From Streptomyces sp. HPF1205 (GTDB taxonomy: Bacteria > Actinomycetota > Actinomycetes > Streptomycetales > Streptomycetaceae), in assembly GCF_020400825.1 (NCBI RefSeq), contig NZ_JAINVH010000051.1, forward strand, positions 1 to 36,566: a stretch of DNA of 36,566 bases, read 5' to 3'. The position numbers were made by a program, and so were the translations under genes. The stretch's first letter is position 1. The number at the start of each line of letters is the position of its first letter. Positions 9,122 to 16,486 of the stretch are shown here, piece by piece. The notes under the pieces are model-generated. The model was not told where the DNA came from. It made no database searches and saw only the letters and a program-made list of their open reading frames with translations.

Positions 9122-9564
9122 TCATCGTTGTCGCCGACACGTCGGGGCTGCTGGCCGCACTCGACTCCGCGCACCCGGAACACGAGGGAGCCGGCGAGAC
9201 GCTCATGGCCGCCGGCCTCCTCGTGATGTCCCCCCTGCTGCTTGCCGAGATCGATCACGTCGCCACCCGCGAATTGGGCCGCGAGGCCGCGGTCAGCGCC
9301 GTCGACGACATCCGGCGATGGATGCGTGTGAGCCGGATCGTCGTGCCGGAGATCACCGAGACCCACCTCGCGACCGCGCAGTCGGTGCGAGCCAGGTACG
9401 GCGCGCTCGACCTCGATCTCACCGACGCGGTGAACATCGCCCTCGCCGCCGACTACGACACCGACGCGGTCCTCACCCTTGACCGCCGCGGCTTCCGCGC
9501 CGTACGCCCGTTGGGCCGGCACAAGTGCTTCCGACTTCTCCCCGGCGACCTCCTCTTGCCATGA
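9118..9564 (+). CDS. PIN-domain ribonuclease toxin, VapC-like
   Basis: This 148-aa single PIN domain would be a Mg2+-dependent ribonuclease that inhibits translation unless bound by the upstream antitoxin. The expected acidic residues are present: Asp in VVADTSGLLAAL, Glu in LLLAEIDHVATREL, Asp in DLDLTDAVNIALAA, and a final Asp in AVLTLDRRGFRAV. It starts inside the antitoxin stop codon. The pair sits in a degraded accessory patch beside a truncated ATPase, consistent with recent horizontal gain. The RNA target (often tRNA or 23S rRNA in this family) cannot be told from sequence. Confidence 0.9.
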   Translation: MIIVVADTSGLLAALDSAHPEHEGAGETLMAAGLLVMSPLLLAEIDHVATRELGREAAVSAVDDIRRWMRVSRIVVPEITETHLATAQSVRARYGALDLDLTDAVNIALAADYDTDAVLTLDRRGFRAVRPLGRHKCFRLLPGDLLLP

Positions 9565-9614
9565 GCGCGTGAGGGGCGGTCCGCGCCTGCCCCGGCCCCT
9601 GGGGACGAAGAGAG

Positions 9615-10166
9615 TCAGCGGGCGTCCGCCTCGGACTCCGGACGCGGAAGTTCGTCCAGGTCGAGCGTGAAGGTGCGACCGTCGGCCAGGGGAATGGGCA
9701 GCTTGCCCGTGCCGTACTTATGGGTGTGGGTCGCGATGTAGCCGGTGCCGGTCGGTTGGGTGTGGAGGACCACTTCGCGAGCGTAGGGGTCCACCACCAA
9801 GTAGACCGGGATGCCGTAGCGGCCGTACTTGGCGGTGCAGTCGTCGTAATCCTTGCGGGCGGACGAAGTCGAGACCACCTCGGAGATCAGCAGGACGTCT
9901 TCGAAGCTGTAGCGCTTGCCCTCCCGGCGGGCGTCCTCACGGAGGATGGCCAGATCGGGGGCGGAGTTCTCGTCGGCGGGAAAGTCGATGTATACGTCGG
10001 AGACGACCTTCGCGTGGCGCCCCAGAGCGAGGGAGTCGATATGCATTGACCTGATGGTGCTGGAGTGCTCTTCGCTCTGCGGAGTCATGATCACCTTTCC
10101 GTCAGCACCGAACAGCACCACGTACCCCTTGGGGAACTCGGTCTTCGTGATCGCGTCGACGCTCAT
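9615..10166 (-). CDS. Uma2 family (DUF820) restriction-endonuclease-fold protein
   Basis: This 183-aa protein has the PD-(D/E)XK fold of the Uma2 family, which is widely multiplied in Streptomyces and cyanobacteria. The family signature is visible: ENSAPDLAILRED, then DVLLISEVVSTSSARKDYDD with the acidic and polar active-site residues, then KYGRYGIPVYLVVDP. The start at 10166 is set by AGGAAGGAG just upstream; further upstream codons are unlikely. Its function is unclear: nuclease activity is inferred from fold, and some members are linked to mobile elements. It stands alone on the minus strand, between the toxin gene and the MFS exporter gene. Confidence 0.88.
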   Translation of the reverse strand: MSVDAITKTEFPKGYVVLFGADGKVIMTPQSEEHSSTIRSMHIDSLALGRHAKVVSDVYIDFPADENSAPDLAILREDARREGKRYSFEDVLLISEVVSTSSARKDYDDCTAKYGRYGIPVYLVVDPYAREVVLHTQPTGTGYIATHTHKYGTGKLPIPLADGRTFTLDLDELPRPESEADAR

Positions 10167-10311
10167 GGACGGCTCCTTCCCTTTCCGGTCAGGATACGGT
10201 GACCGGCGCCCTGACACCGGCGCTCCCGGCGCCGTCACCGTACCCGCCCCGCACCGGAACGCCCCGGCGGCTCTTGCGGGCCCAGCCGCCCGCACGAGGC
10301 CGGGGCTTCGC

Positions 10312-11985
10312 TTACGAGCGGGGCGCCGGGGCCGGGGAGGCCGCGGGGGCCGGCTCGGCGGGCTCCTCGTCGAGGTCGTCGAGTTCGTCGAGGTCGTCGA
10401 GGTCGGGCAGCACGCCGGGGGCGGCCGTCGCGCTCGCGTGCAGGTCCTTCCCGCGGATGAGGAGCGCCGCGAGCAGCGCGCCGAGCAGGGCCAGGCTCCC
10501 GCTGACGAGGAAGACGTCGTTCATGCCGTTCACGAAGGCCGTCCGGCCCGCCGCGGCGACCTGGCCGGAAAGGCCGTGGGGAGCCGAAGCGGCGGTCTCC
10601 TTGATGGAGCCCGCGGCCACGCCGCCGGCCGCGCGTCCGGCCGCGGAACCCAGCCGGTGGCCGGTCGCCGAGTCGGTGAACAGCGAGGAGACGCGGGACT
10701 GGAACATCGCCCCGAAGGCGGCGATGCCCAGGCCCATGCCCACCTGCTGGAACGTCTCGTTCATGCCGGAGGCCATGCCGGCTTTGCGGGGCGGGACCAC
10801 CCCGACGGACAGGAAGGCCCGCGACGGGTTGAAGATGCCCATGCCGACTCCGAGCAGGACCATGACGGTCAGGCTCGCCGTCCACCCGCTTCCCGCGTCG
10901 ACCAGCGACTTCATCAGCAGCAGGCCCACGCCCACGAGCGCCAGGGACAGACTGACCATGACCCGCTGGGGGATCCTCGCCGTGAGACCGCCGGTGACCG
11001 CCGCGGTGACGAACAGCACCATCGTCATCGGCAGGAAGCGAACGCCGGTGGCGAACGGCGAGTAGCCCAGGACGTTCTGGATGTACGACACGAGCAGGAA
11101 GACCGCGGACATGGCGGTGGCCGCCATGAACACGGCGCCGGCCGCGATGCCGACGAAGGTCGGGATGCGGAACAGCGTCAGGTCGAGCATGGCGTCGGCC
11201 CCGCGGGCCCGCTCCACCCCGAGGAAGACGGCCAGCGCGACCGCCGCCCCCGCGAACATGGACAGCACCTCGGCGCTGCCCCAGCCGTCCGGGTCGCCGC
11301 GCAGCAGGGCCAGCACCAGCAGGGTGATCGCGGCCGAGAACGTGATCAGGCCGGGCCAGTCCACACCGGACAGACCGCCGGCCCGCGGGTCGCGCGACTC
11401 GCGGACCCGCAGGACGGACAAGGCGATGGCCACGACGCCGATGGGAACGTTGACCAGGAAGATCCAGCGCCAGCTGATGCCGTCGGTGAGGGAACCGCCG
11501 ATGAGCGGGCCGAAGGCGATGGCGAGGCCGGCCCCGCCGCCGAAGATGCCGAAGGCTCCCCCGCGCTCCTTGCCGTGGAACTCCTGCCCGATCAGCGCCG
11601 GGCCGACCGCGAAGAGCACGGCCGCGCCGATGCCCTGCACCCCCCGGGAGATGTTGAGGGCCGTGATGTCCTGTGCCAGCCCGCAGGCCAGCGAGGCCGC
11701 GGTGAACAGGGCGAATCCGCCGACGAAGAGCCGCTTGCGGCCGAGCCGGTCGGCCAGCGAACCGCCGGTCAGCAGGAACACGGCGAGGGTCAGCACATAG
11801 GCGTCGATGACCCACTGCAGGTCCGAGAAGCTGGCGCCGAGTGTGGTGCGCAGGTCGGGCAGAGCCACGTTCACGACGGTCAGATCGAGCATGAGCATGA
11901 AGGTCGCGAGCGTCACGACCCCGAGCGTCCACCAGCGGGCGCCCGAGGGGGGCGCGGCCGGTGCGGAGGCCTGCTGGGTGGACAT
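10312..11985 (-). CDS. MFS drug exporter, DHA2 (EmrB/QacA) type, 14 TM
   Basis: This 557-aa proton-driven multidrug efflux permease sits in the cytoplasmic membrane. The start region reads WWTLGVVTLATFMLMLDLTVVNVALPDL, the DHA2 motif D1 region in helix 1. LADRLGRKRLF is MFS motif A between helices 2 and 3, and about 14 hydrophobic segments follow. The C-terminus is an acidic then Ala/Pro-rich tail (LPDLDDLDELDDLDEEP). The ATG at 11985 has GGGAG at 6 nt spacing; an in-frame ATG at 12000 is possible. It is divergent from a MarR regulator gene and is presumably derepressed when a substrate binds that regulator. The substrate cannot be predicted, but the adjacent biosynthetic locus makes self-export of its product worth considering. 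Confidence 0.95.
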   Translation of the reverse strand: MSTQQASAPAAPPSGARWWTLGVVTLATFMLMLDLTVVNVALPDLRTTLGASFSDLQWVIDAYVLTLAVFLLTGGSLADRLGRKRLFVGGFALFTAASLACGLAQDITALNISRGVQGIGAAVLFAVGPALIGQEFHGKERGGAFGIFGGGAGLAIAFGPLIGGSLTDGISWRWIFLVNVPIGVVAIALSVLRVRESRDPRAGGLSGVDWPGLITFSAAITLLVLALLRGDPDGWGSAEVLSMFAGAAVALAVFLGVERARGADAMLDLTLFRIPTFVGIAAGAVFMAATAMSAVFLLVSYIQNVLGYSPFATGVRFLPMTMVLFVTAAVTGGLTARIPQRVMVSLSLALVGVGLLLMKSLVDAGSGWTASLTVMVLLGVGMGIFNPSRAFLSVGVVPPRKAGMASGMNETFQQVGMGLGIAAFGAMFQSRVSSLFTDSATGHRLGSAAGRAAGGVAAGSIKETAASAPHGLSGQVAAAGRTAFVNGMNDVFLVSGSLALLGALLAALLIRGKDLHASATAAPGVLPDLDDLDELDDLDEEPAEPAPAASPAPAPRS

Positions 11986-12030
11986 GGCCACTCCCATCAT
12001 AATGGATCATGGAGATTATCGTCGACCTAT

Positions 12031-12084
12031 ATCATCGGTGATCCCGATGATTTCAGGGTAGGAACGCGGCGAAGACGCTGTCAA
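12031..12084 (-). promoter_or_regulatory. MFS promoter and MarR operator
   Basis: On the minus strand, TTGACA (12084-12079) and TACCCT (12060-12055) are separated by 18 nt, a good vegetative promoter. Directly downstream lies a 21-bp dyad, ATCATCGG-TGATC-CCGATGAT (12031-12051), with perfect 8-bp arms covering the expected transcription start. This is the likely binding site of the divergent MarR protein, which would block both genes. Confidence 0.75.
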
Positions 12085-12137
12085 CCGCGGCTCCGCCGCC
12101 GCGGTTACCCTGGGAACAGGGCGACGAGGGAGGACGG

Positions 12138-12569
12138 ATGGCCGCGCAGCGGACCAAGCTCACCGAACGCACGGGATATCTGGCCCACCAGTTGCAGTGC
12201 ACGCTGCTGCCCGCGATCGGGGCCGGGCTCGCCGAGGCCGAACTCAACACCCGCAGTTACTTCGTCCTGGGCTGGATCGAGGAGCACCAGCCGTCCTCGC
12301 AGCAGGATCTGTCCCGGGCCCTGCGGATCGACGCGACCACGATCGTGGCCGTCGTCGACGAGCTGGAGCGGCTCGGGTACGTGACGCGGGCCCGCAGCTC
12401 CGCCGACCGCCGGCGCTACGACCTGCACCTCACCGCGGGCGGCCAGGCCGCCCTGGAGCGGGCGGACAAGGCGATGGACGCGGTGGAGGACGAGTTCTTC
12501 GCCCCGCTGACCCGGACCGACCGCGCGTCACTGCACTCCCTGCTGCAGCGGCTGCTGGGCGGGCGCTGA
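12138..12569 (+). CDS. MarR family transcriptional regulator
   Basis: This 143-aa winged-helix repressor contains the DNA-recognition core SSQQDLSRALRIDATTIVAVVDELERLGYVTRARSSADRRRYDLHLT, with the MarR wing signature DRRRYDLHLT. It is flanked by N- and C-terminal dimerisation helices. GGGAGGA precedes the ATG. It is divergent from the DHA2 exporter gene and almost certainly binds the 21-bp palindrome between them. The inducer is unknown, perhaps a phenolic or an exported metabolite. It is convergent with the fabG-type gene. Confidence 0.94.
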   Translation: MAAQRTKLTERTGYLAHQLQCTLLPAIGAGLAEAELNTRSYFVLGWIEEHQPSSQQDLSRALRIDATTIVAVVDELERLGYVTRARSSADRRRYDLHLTAGGQAALERADKAMDAVEDEFFAPLTRTDRASLHSLLQRLLGGR

Positions 12570-12577
12570 TCCGTCAG

Positions 12578-12665
12578 CCCCCGCCGTACAGCCGCCGCCC
12601 GCGGGCCGCCGCCGTACAGCCGCCGCCCGCAAGCCCCCGCCGTACAGCCGCCGCCGTACAGCCGG
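12578..12665. repeat. GCCGTACAGCCGCC tandem repeats
   Basis: Four copies of GCCGTACAGCC(G/C)CC at about 12586, 12616, 12640 and 12653, with variable spacing, fill the gap between the convergent marR and fabG-like genes. They may serve as a weak bidirectional terminator. No gene is seen here. Confidence 0.6.
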
Positions 12666-12675
12666 CGGGCGCAGG

Positions 12676-13380
12676 TCAGGAGCCCATGCCGAGCCCGCCG
12701 CCCACCGGCAGGAACGCCCCGGTGACGTAGCCGGCGCCGGCCGAGGCGAGGTAGGTGACGGCGCCGACGACGTCGTCGACCGAACCGCTGCGCCGCATCG
12801 GGATGAGCACCCGGATCTCCGACTTGCGCTTGTCGGTGAGGTTCTGGGTCATGTCGGTCTCGATGTAGCCGGGCGCGACCACGTTGACGGTGATGTTGCG
12901 CGGTCCGAGTTCCCAGGCCAGCGACCGGGCCAGGCCCAGCAGCCCGGCTTTGGACGCGGCGTAGTTGGCCTGGCCCGCCGCGCCCATCAGGCCGATGGCG
13001 GACGACAGCAGGATGATCCGCCCGGCACGGGCACGCAGCATGTCCGGCAGCACGGCCCGCACGCAACGTGCCGCGCCCAGCAGGTTGGTGTCCAGCACCT
13101 CCGCGAAGTCGGCCTCGGCCGAGGCGAGCAGCAGCCCGTCACGGGTGATGCCCGCGTTGGCCACCAGTACCTGCACCGGGCCCTGCCGGTCGGCCACTTC
13201 GGCAACGGCGGCCTCGACGGACGCGGTGTCGCGTACGTCGCACCGGACGCCCAGCAGACCTTCCGGGGGCTCGCCGGTCCGGTACGTGACCGCGGTCCGG
13301 TCACCGCGCCCGGCGAAGGCGCGGGCGATCCCCAGCCCGATCCCCCGGCTGCCACCGGTCACCAGAACGGACCGGCTCAC
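12676..13380 (-). CDS. 3-oxoacyl-ACP reductase (FabG-like ketoreductase)
   Basis: This 234-aa classical short-chain dehydrogenase would reduce beta-ketoacyl-ACP to the 3-hydroxyacyl form with NADPH. It shows the cofactor motif TGGSRGIG at residues 8-15, the NAG motif (ANAGITRDG), the catalytic Ser in LLSSAIG, and the Tyr/Lys pair in YAASK. PGYIETDM and the FabG-typical GAVTYLASAGAGYVTGAFLPVGGG ending follow. The GTG start overlaps the TGA of the upstream small HAD-like ORF (GTGA), so the two are translationally coupled. It is divergent from the ACP-KS-KS operon across a SARP-type operator, so it very likely provides the ketoreductase for that dedicated system rather than for housekeeping fatty acid synthesis. 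Confidence 0.93.
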   Translation of the reverse strand: MSRSVLVTGGSRGIGLGIARAFAGRGDRTAVTYRTGEPPEGLLGVRCDVRDTASVEAAVAEVADRQGPVQVLVANAGITRDGLLLASAEADFAEVLDTNLLGAARCVRAVLPDMLRARAGRIILLSSAIGLMGAAGQANYAASKAGLLGLARSLAWELGPRNITVNVVAPGYIETDMTQNLTDKRKSEIRVLIPMRRSGSVDDVVGAVTYLASAGAGYVTGAFLPVGGGLGMGS

Positions 13381-13610
13381 CGTATTCCGCCCTTCCCGCC
13401 CTCATGGGCCGCCGGCGCGTCCGATAGCCGCGTGACGGCGTCGGTCGTCCCATAGCCGGCACCGACCTCTTGGACCGCCCTTTCCACGACCTTTCGCGGA
13501 ACGCCTGTACGACGGCAGAAGACATCCATCGTGTAATGCGGCGGCGGAGTGAGAACACCCGCGAAATCCGACCACACGACAGGTCGCGCACGCCTCTTCC
13601 TCGAAGTCAT
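13377..13610 (-). CDS. Truncated HAD-like hydrolase N-terminus, 77 aa
   Basis: The peptide begins like a haloacid-dehalogenase-superfamily phosphatase/hydrolase: VVWSDFAGVLTPPPHYTMDVFCRRTGVP carries motif I, with the nucleophile Asp in SDFAGV. It ends after 77 residues, before motifs II-IV, with a GGKGGIR tail whose TGA overlaps the GTG of the ketoreductase gene. The start at 13610 is preferred to the GTG at 13637, which would lie inside the SARP-like repeats, but it has no clear ribosome-binding site. It may be a decayed phosphatase, a leader ORF kept for translational coupling, or a short functional protein. The family call rests on motif I and the following helix only. Confidence 0.5.
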   Translation of the reverse strand: MTSRKRRARPVVWSDFAGVLTPPPHYTMDVFCRRTGVPRKVVERAVQEVGAGYGTTDAVTRLSDAPAAHEGGKGGIR

Positions 13611-13632
13611 GCGGCGATGGTCCAGGCGCCCG

Positions 13633-13672
13633 GTCACTCAGCAGTCAAGCCCCGGTCAAAGCACGATCGACC
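13633..13672 (+). promoter_or_regulatory. SARP-type heptamer direct-repeat operator
   Basis: Four heptamers recur with an exact 11-bp period: GTCACTC (13633), GTCAAGC (13644), GTCAAAG (13655) and ATCGACC (13666), separated by 4-nt spacers. Direct heptamers one helical turn apart are the hallmark of SARP binding sites such as those of ActII-ORF4 and AfsR. The array sits in the divergent promoter region between the ketoreductase and ACP operons, and a SARP gene lies 3.8 kb away. No confident -10 was identified. Confidence 0.65.
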
Positions 13673-13780
13673 GTGTTTCTTTGGGGGAAGGAACGTCCCC
13701 TACCGGGAAATCGGTTCATTAGCCTCCGACCGACAGACGTCCGGCCGGTCATCACCGGCACATCAATTCGGGGGGCACTC

Positions 13781-14041
13781 ATGACCGTTCAGGAACTGGA
13801 GACGTTGATCCAGGAGATCGTGGTCGAGGAACTCGACCTGGAACCCGGGGAACTGGAGCCGACGGGCAGCTTCGTGGACGAGTACGACGCCGACTCGCTG
13901 ACCCTGATCACCGTGGTCGCGCGGATCGAGAAACAGCTCGGCATCCGGCTGCCGCAGGAGCGGCACGCCGAACTCACCGACCTGGCGGCCCTGGTGACCG
14001 CGGTCCGTGACGTGCGTGACAGCGGGTCCGGCGATGCCTGA
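13781..14041 (+). CDS. Acyl carrier protein
   Basis: This 86-aa acidic four-helix carrier protein holds growing acyl chains on a 4'-phosphopantetheine arm. The attachment Ser is Ser39 in DADSLTLI, the expected DSL motif at the start of helix 2. Helix 2 continues as TVVARIEKQLGI. The ATG at 13781 follows a GGGGGG ribosome-binding site at a good distance. The stop overlaps the start of the ketosynthase gene by 8 nt, so ACP, KS and the KS-like protein are translated as one coupled operon. It is likely modified by a phosphopantetheinyl transferase encoded elsewhere, and transcribed from the promoter region holding the SARP-type repeats. Confidence 0.93.
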   Translation: MTVQELETLIQEIVVEELDLEPGELEPTGSFVDEYDADSLTLITVVARIEKQLGIRLPQERHAELTDLAALVTAVRDVRDSGSGDA

Positions 14042-15272
14042 CCGGATGCCCGACCGGATGCCTGACCGCAGGGTGGTGGTGACCGGGCTCGGTGCGGTGA
14101 GCAGCATCGGCATCGGCGCCGACGCGTTCACCGCGGCGCTGCGGGCCGGCGCCACGGGCACCGGACCCGTCACCGGGTTCGACAGCACCGGGTTCCCCGC
14201 CGTCATGGCCGGCGAGGTGCGGGACTTCGACCCGTACCGGATACTGCGGACGATCGACCCGGCCCGGTGGGGCCGCAGCGCCCAGTTCGCCGCCGCCGCC
14301 GGGCGGCTGGCCGCGCAGGACGCCGGCCTCGACCCGCGGGAGCTGGCCGCGGTGCGCGCCGGCGCGATCATCGGCACCACGACGGGAGAGGCGGTCGCCG
14401 CGCAGGACCTGGTGGGGCAGTGGGTCAAGGACGGCCCGCGCTACCTCGATCCGGCACTGGTCGCCCAGGCGTCCGCGGACCGGATCGCCGCCGCGGTGTC
14501 GAGCGAACTCGGTCTCACCGGGGACACGCAGACCGTCCCCACCGCCTGCTCGGCCAGCAACTTCGCCCTCGGCTACGCCTACGACCTGGTGCGCACCGGC
14601 GAGTGCGACGTCATGATCGCGGGCGGCGCCGACTCGGTGAACCGGCTGACCCACGCCGGCTTCTACCGGCTGGGCGCCCTGTCCGAGGACGTGTGCCGGC
14701 CGTTCGACGCCGACCGCGGCGGCATCATCACCGGCGAGGGCGGCGCGGCCCTGCTGCTCGAACCGCTGGACCGTGCGGCGGCCCGCGGCGCCCGGATCTA
14801 CGCGGAGGTGCTGGGCTACGGCATGAACTGCGACGCCGCCCACATGGTCCACCCCGACGTCGACGGCATCGCCGAATGCATCCGGCTGGCCCACCGCTCC
14901 GCCGGGGTGAGCCCCGAGGACATCGACTACATCTGCGCACACGGCACCGGCACGCCCACCAACGACGCCACCGAAGTGGCGGCGATACGGGCCGTGTTCG
15001 GCGACCGGCTGCCGCCCGTCAGTTCGGTCAAATCGATGATCGGCCACACGATGGGCGCCGCCAGCGGTTTCGGCGCCATCGCCTGCTGCCGCGGGCTGTA
15101 CGACGGCTTCCTGCCGCCGACCGCCAACCTGCGCGTGCCGGACCCGGCGCTCGGGCCGGGCCTGGACTGCGTGCCGGGCCGGGCGCGGCCGGCCCGCCCC
15201 AAGGTGGTGCAGAACCACGGCTTCGCCTTCGGGGGCAACAACGTGATCACGGTCTTGGGAAGGGTGGCATGA
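14034..15272 (+). CDS. Beta-ketoacyl-ACP synthase, active KS (FabF/KS-alpha type)
   Basis: This 412-aa decarboxylating condensing enzyme has the complete thiolase-fold active site: nucleophile Cys172 in VPTACSASN, His303 in AHGTGTPTND, Lys333 in SSVKSM and His338 in GHTMGAA. The end GFAFGGNNVITVLGR matches FabF/KS-alpha proteins. The start region is a triple 12-bp repeat encoding MPDR three times, giving in-frame ATGs at 14034, 14046 and 14058; the first overlaps the ACP gene and I use it provisionally. The preceding gene encodes ACP and the following one a catalytically dead KS homologue, the KS-alpha/KS-beta arrangement of type II polyketide and related acyl-chain systems. Chain length cannot be predicted. 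Confidence 0.94.
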   Translation: MPDRMPDRMPDRRVVVTGLGAVSSIGIGADAFTAALRAGATGTGPVTGFDSTGFPAVMAGEVRDFDPYRILRTIDPARWGRSAQFAAAAGRLAAQDAGLDPRELAAVRAGAIIGTTTGEAVAAQDLVGQWVKDGPRYLDPALVAQASADRIAAAVSSELGLTGDTQTVPTACSASNFALGYAYDLVRTGECDVMIAGGADSVNRLTHAGFYRLGALSEDVCRPFDADRGGIITGEGGAALLLEPLDRAAARGARIYAEVLGYGMNCDAAHMVHPDVDGIAECIRLAHRSAGVSPEDIDYICAHGTGTPTNDATEVAAIRAVFGDRLPPVSSVKSMIGHTMGAASGFGAIACCRGLYDGFLPPTANLRVPDPALGPGLDCVPGRARPARPKVVQNHGFAFGGNNVITVLGRVA

Positions 15273-16486
15273 CACAGACCTGGGATGTCACGGACCCGGC
15301 CGGCGCCGACGCGGGCGCCCGGGTCCTGCCGCTGGCCGTCATCGGCGCGGGCGTGGTGTCGCCGGCCGGGATCGGTCTCGACCGGCTCGGCCTGCCGCCG
15401 ACCGGTGCCGACGGCCCCGCGGACGGGCCGGCCCTGCCGGACGGGCCCGACCGGGCGGAGTATCCGCCGCGCCCCGCGTACGCCGTGCCGGAACTGCGGC
15501 TCGCCGACCACGTGGGACGCAAGGGCATCCGCTACATCGACCGCATGACGGCGCTGTGCCTGGTGGCGGGCAGGCTCGCGCTCACCGACGCCCCCGCCGA
15601 AGCCCCCGCCGGCGTACCCGAGGACGCTCCCGCCGAGGGGGCCGCCGCCGACACCGGCGTCGTACTGGGCACCAGTACGGGCAGCGTGGTCTCCATGGCC
15701 GACCTCGCCGAGGAGGCTCTCACCTCCGAGCTGCCGTACCTGGTCAACCCGTCCCGCTTCCCGAACACCGTGATGAACTCCAGCGCCGGACAACTGGCGA
15801 TCCGGAACGCGCTGCGCGGCGTCAACGCCACCATCGCCGGCGGGCAGCTGTCCTCCTTGCTGGCCCTGCGGTACGCCCGGCTGGCGATCGGGCAGGGCAG
15901 GGCCCGGCGGCTGGTGGTGGGCGGCGTGGAGGAGCTGTCCGCCCGTACCGCCTGGGCCTGGGAGCACTCGGGGCTGCTGGCGGGCGGGACCGCGCTCGGC
16001 GAAGGCTGCGCGATGTTCGTGGTCGACGGCCGCGCGGAGCCCGCGGGGCCCGACTGCCTGGCCGTTCTGCTCGCCTGCGACGTGCGCTACTGCGGTGCGC
16101 CGCAGGCGGGTCCGCGTGCTCCGGCCGCCGGACTGGTGTCGGCCGTACGGCGCGCCCTGGCGCGCAGCGCGGTGGACCCGGCGGAGGTGGAGTGCGTGGC
16201 CCTCGGCTCGGCCGGCCTGCGCGGACTGCGGCACAGCGAGGAACGGGCGGTGGCCGAGGCGCTCGGCAGGAGCCTGGACACCCTGGCCGTCATACGCCCC
16301 GCCCGCACCGTCGGCATGACCTACAGCGCCACCGGGGCCATGCAACTGGCCGCCCTGCTTGCGGGCTGGCGGCGGGGCGACCTCCCGGCCGGTCCGGCCC
16401 TCGTCACGACCATCGGACCGGACGGAAACGTGGGGTGTCAGGTCGTACGGCCCGGACCGCGGGTGCGGCGGCACGCGGACCGATGA
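15269..16486 (+). CDS. KS-like protein without active site (KS-beta/chain-length-factor-like)
   Basis: This 405-aa thiolase-fold homologue of the preceding ketosynthase has lost its catalytic residues. The nucleophile region reads NATIAGGQLSSLLAL with Gly/Gln where KS has Cys. The HGTGT motif is replaced by GSAGLRGLRH, and GHTMGAA by YSATGAMQL. Conserved structural pieces remain (GTSTGSV, NSSAGQLAIRNAL, GGVEELS, ALGEGCAMFVV). Loss of the Cys and both His residues is typical of KS-beta/chain-length factors, which pair with KS-alpha and shape the product cavity. The sequence is too divergent to assign to a known CLF clade. ATGA overlaps the KS stop. Its last 83 nt overlap the convergent LuxR-type gene. 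Confidence 0.85.
   Translation: MTQTWDVTDPAGADAGARVLPLAVIGAGVVSPAGIGLDRLGLPPTGADGPADGPALPDGPDRAEYPPRPAYAVPELRLADHVGRKGIRYIDRMTALCLVAGRLALTDAPAEAPAGVPEDAPAEGAAADTGVVLGTSTGSVVSMADLAEEALTSELPYLVNPSRFPNTVMNSSAGQLAIRNALRGVNATIAGGQLSSLLALRYARLAIGQGRARRLVVGGVEELSARTAWAWEHSGLLAGGTALGEGCAMFVVDGRAEPAGPDCLAVLLACDVRYCGAPQAGPRAPAAGLVSAVRRALARSAVDPAEVECVALGSAGLRGLRHSEERAVAEALGRSLDTLAVIRPARTVGMTYSATGAMQLAALLAGWRRGDLPAGPALVTTIGPDGNVGCQVVRPGPRVRRHADR

Noticed and set aside
12031..12051. Gamma-butyrolactone receptor (ARE) box
   Set aside because: The symmetric dyad with 8-bp arms sits in a MarR-MFS divergent promoter region and is explained by the adjacent MarR gene; no TetR-type receptor gene is present.
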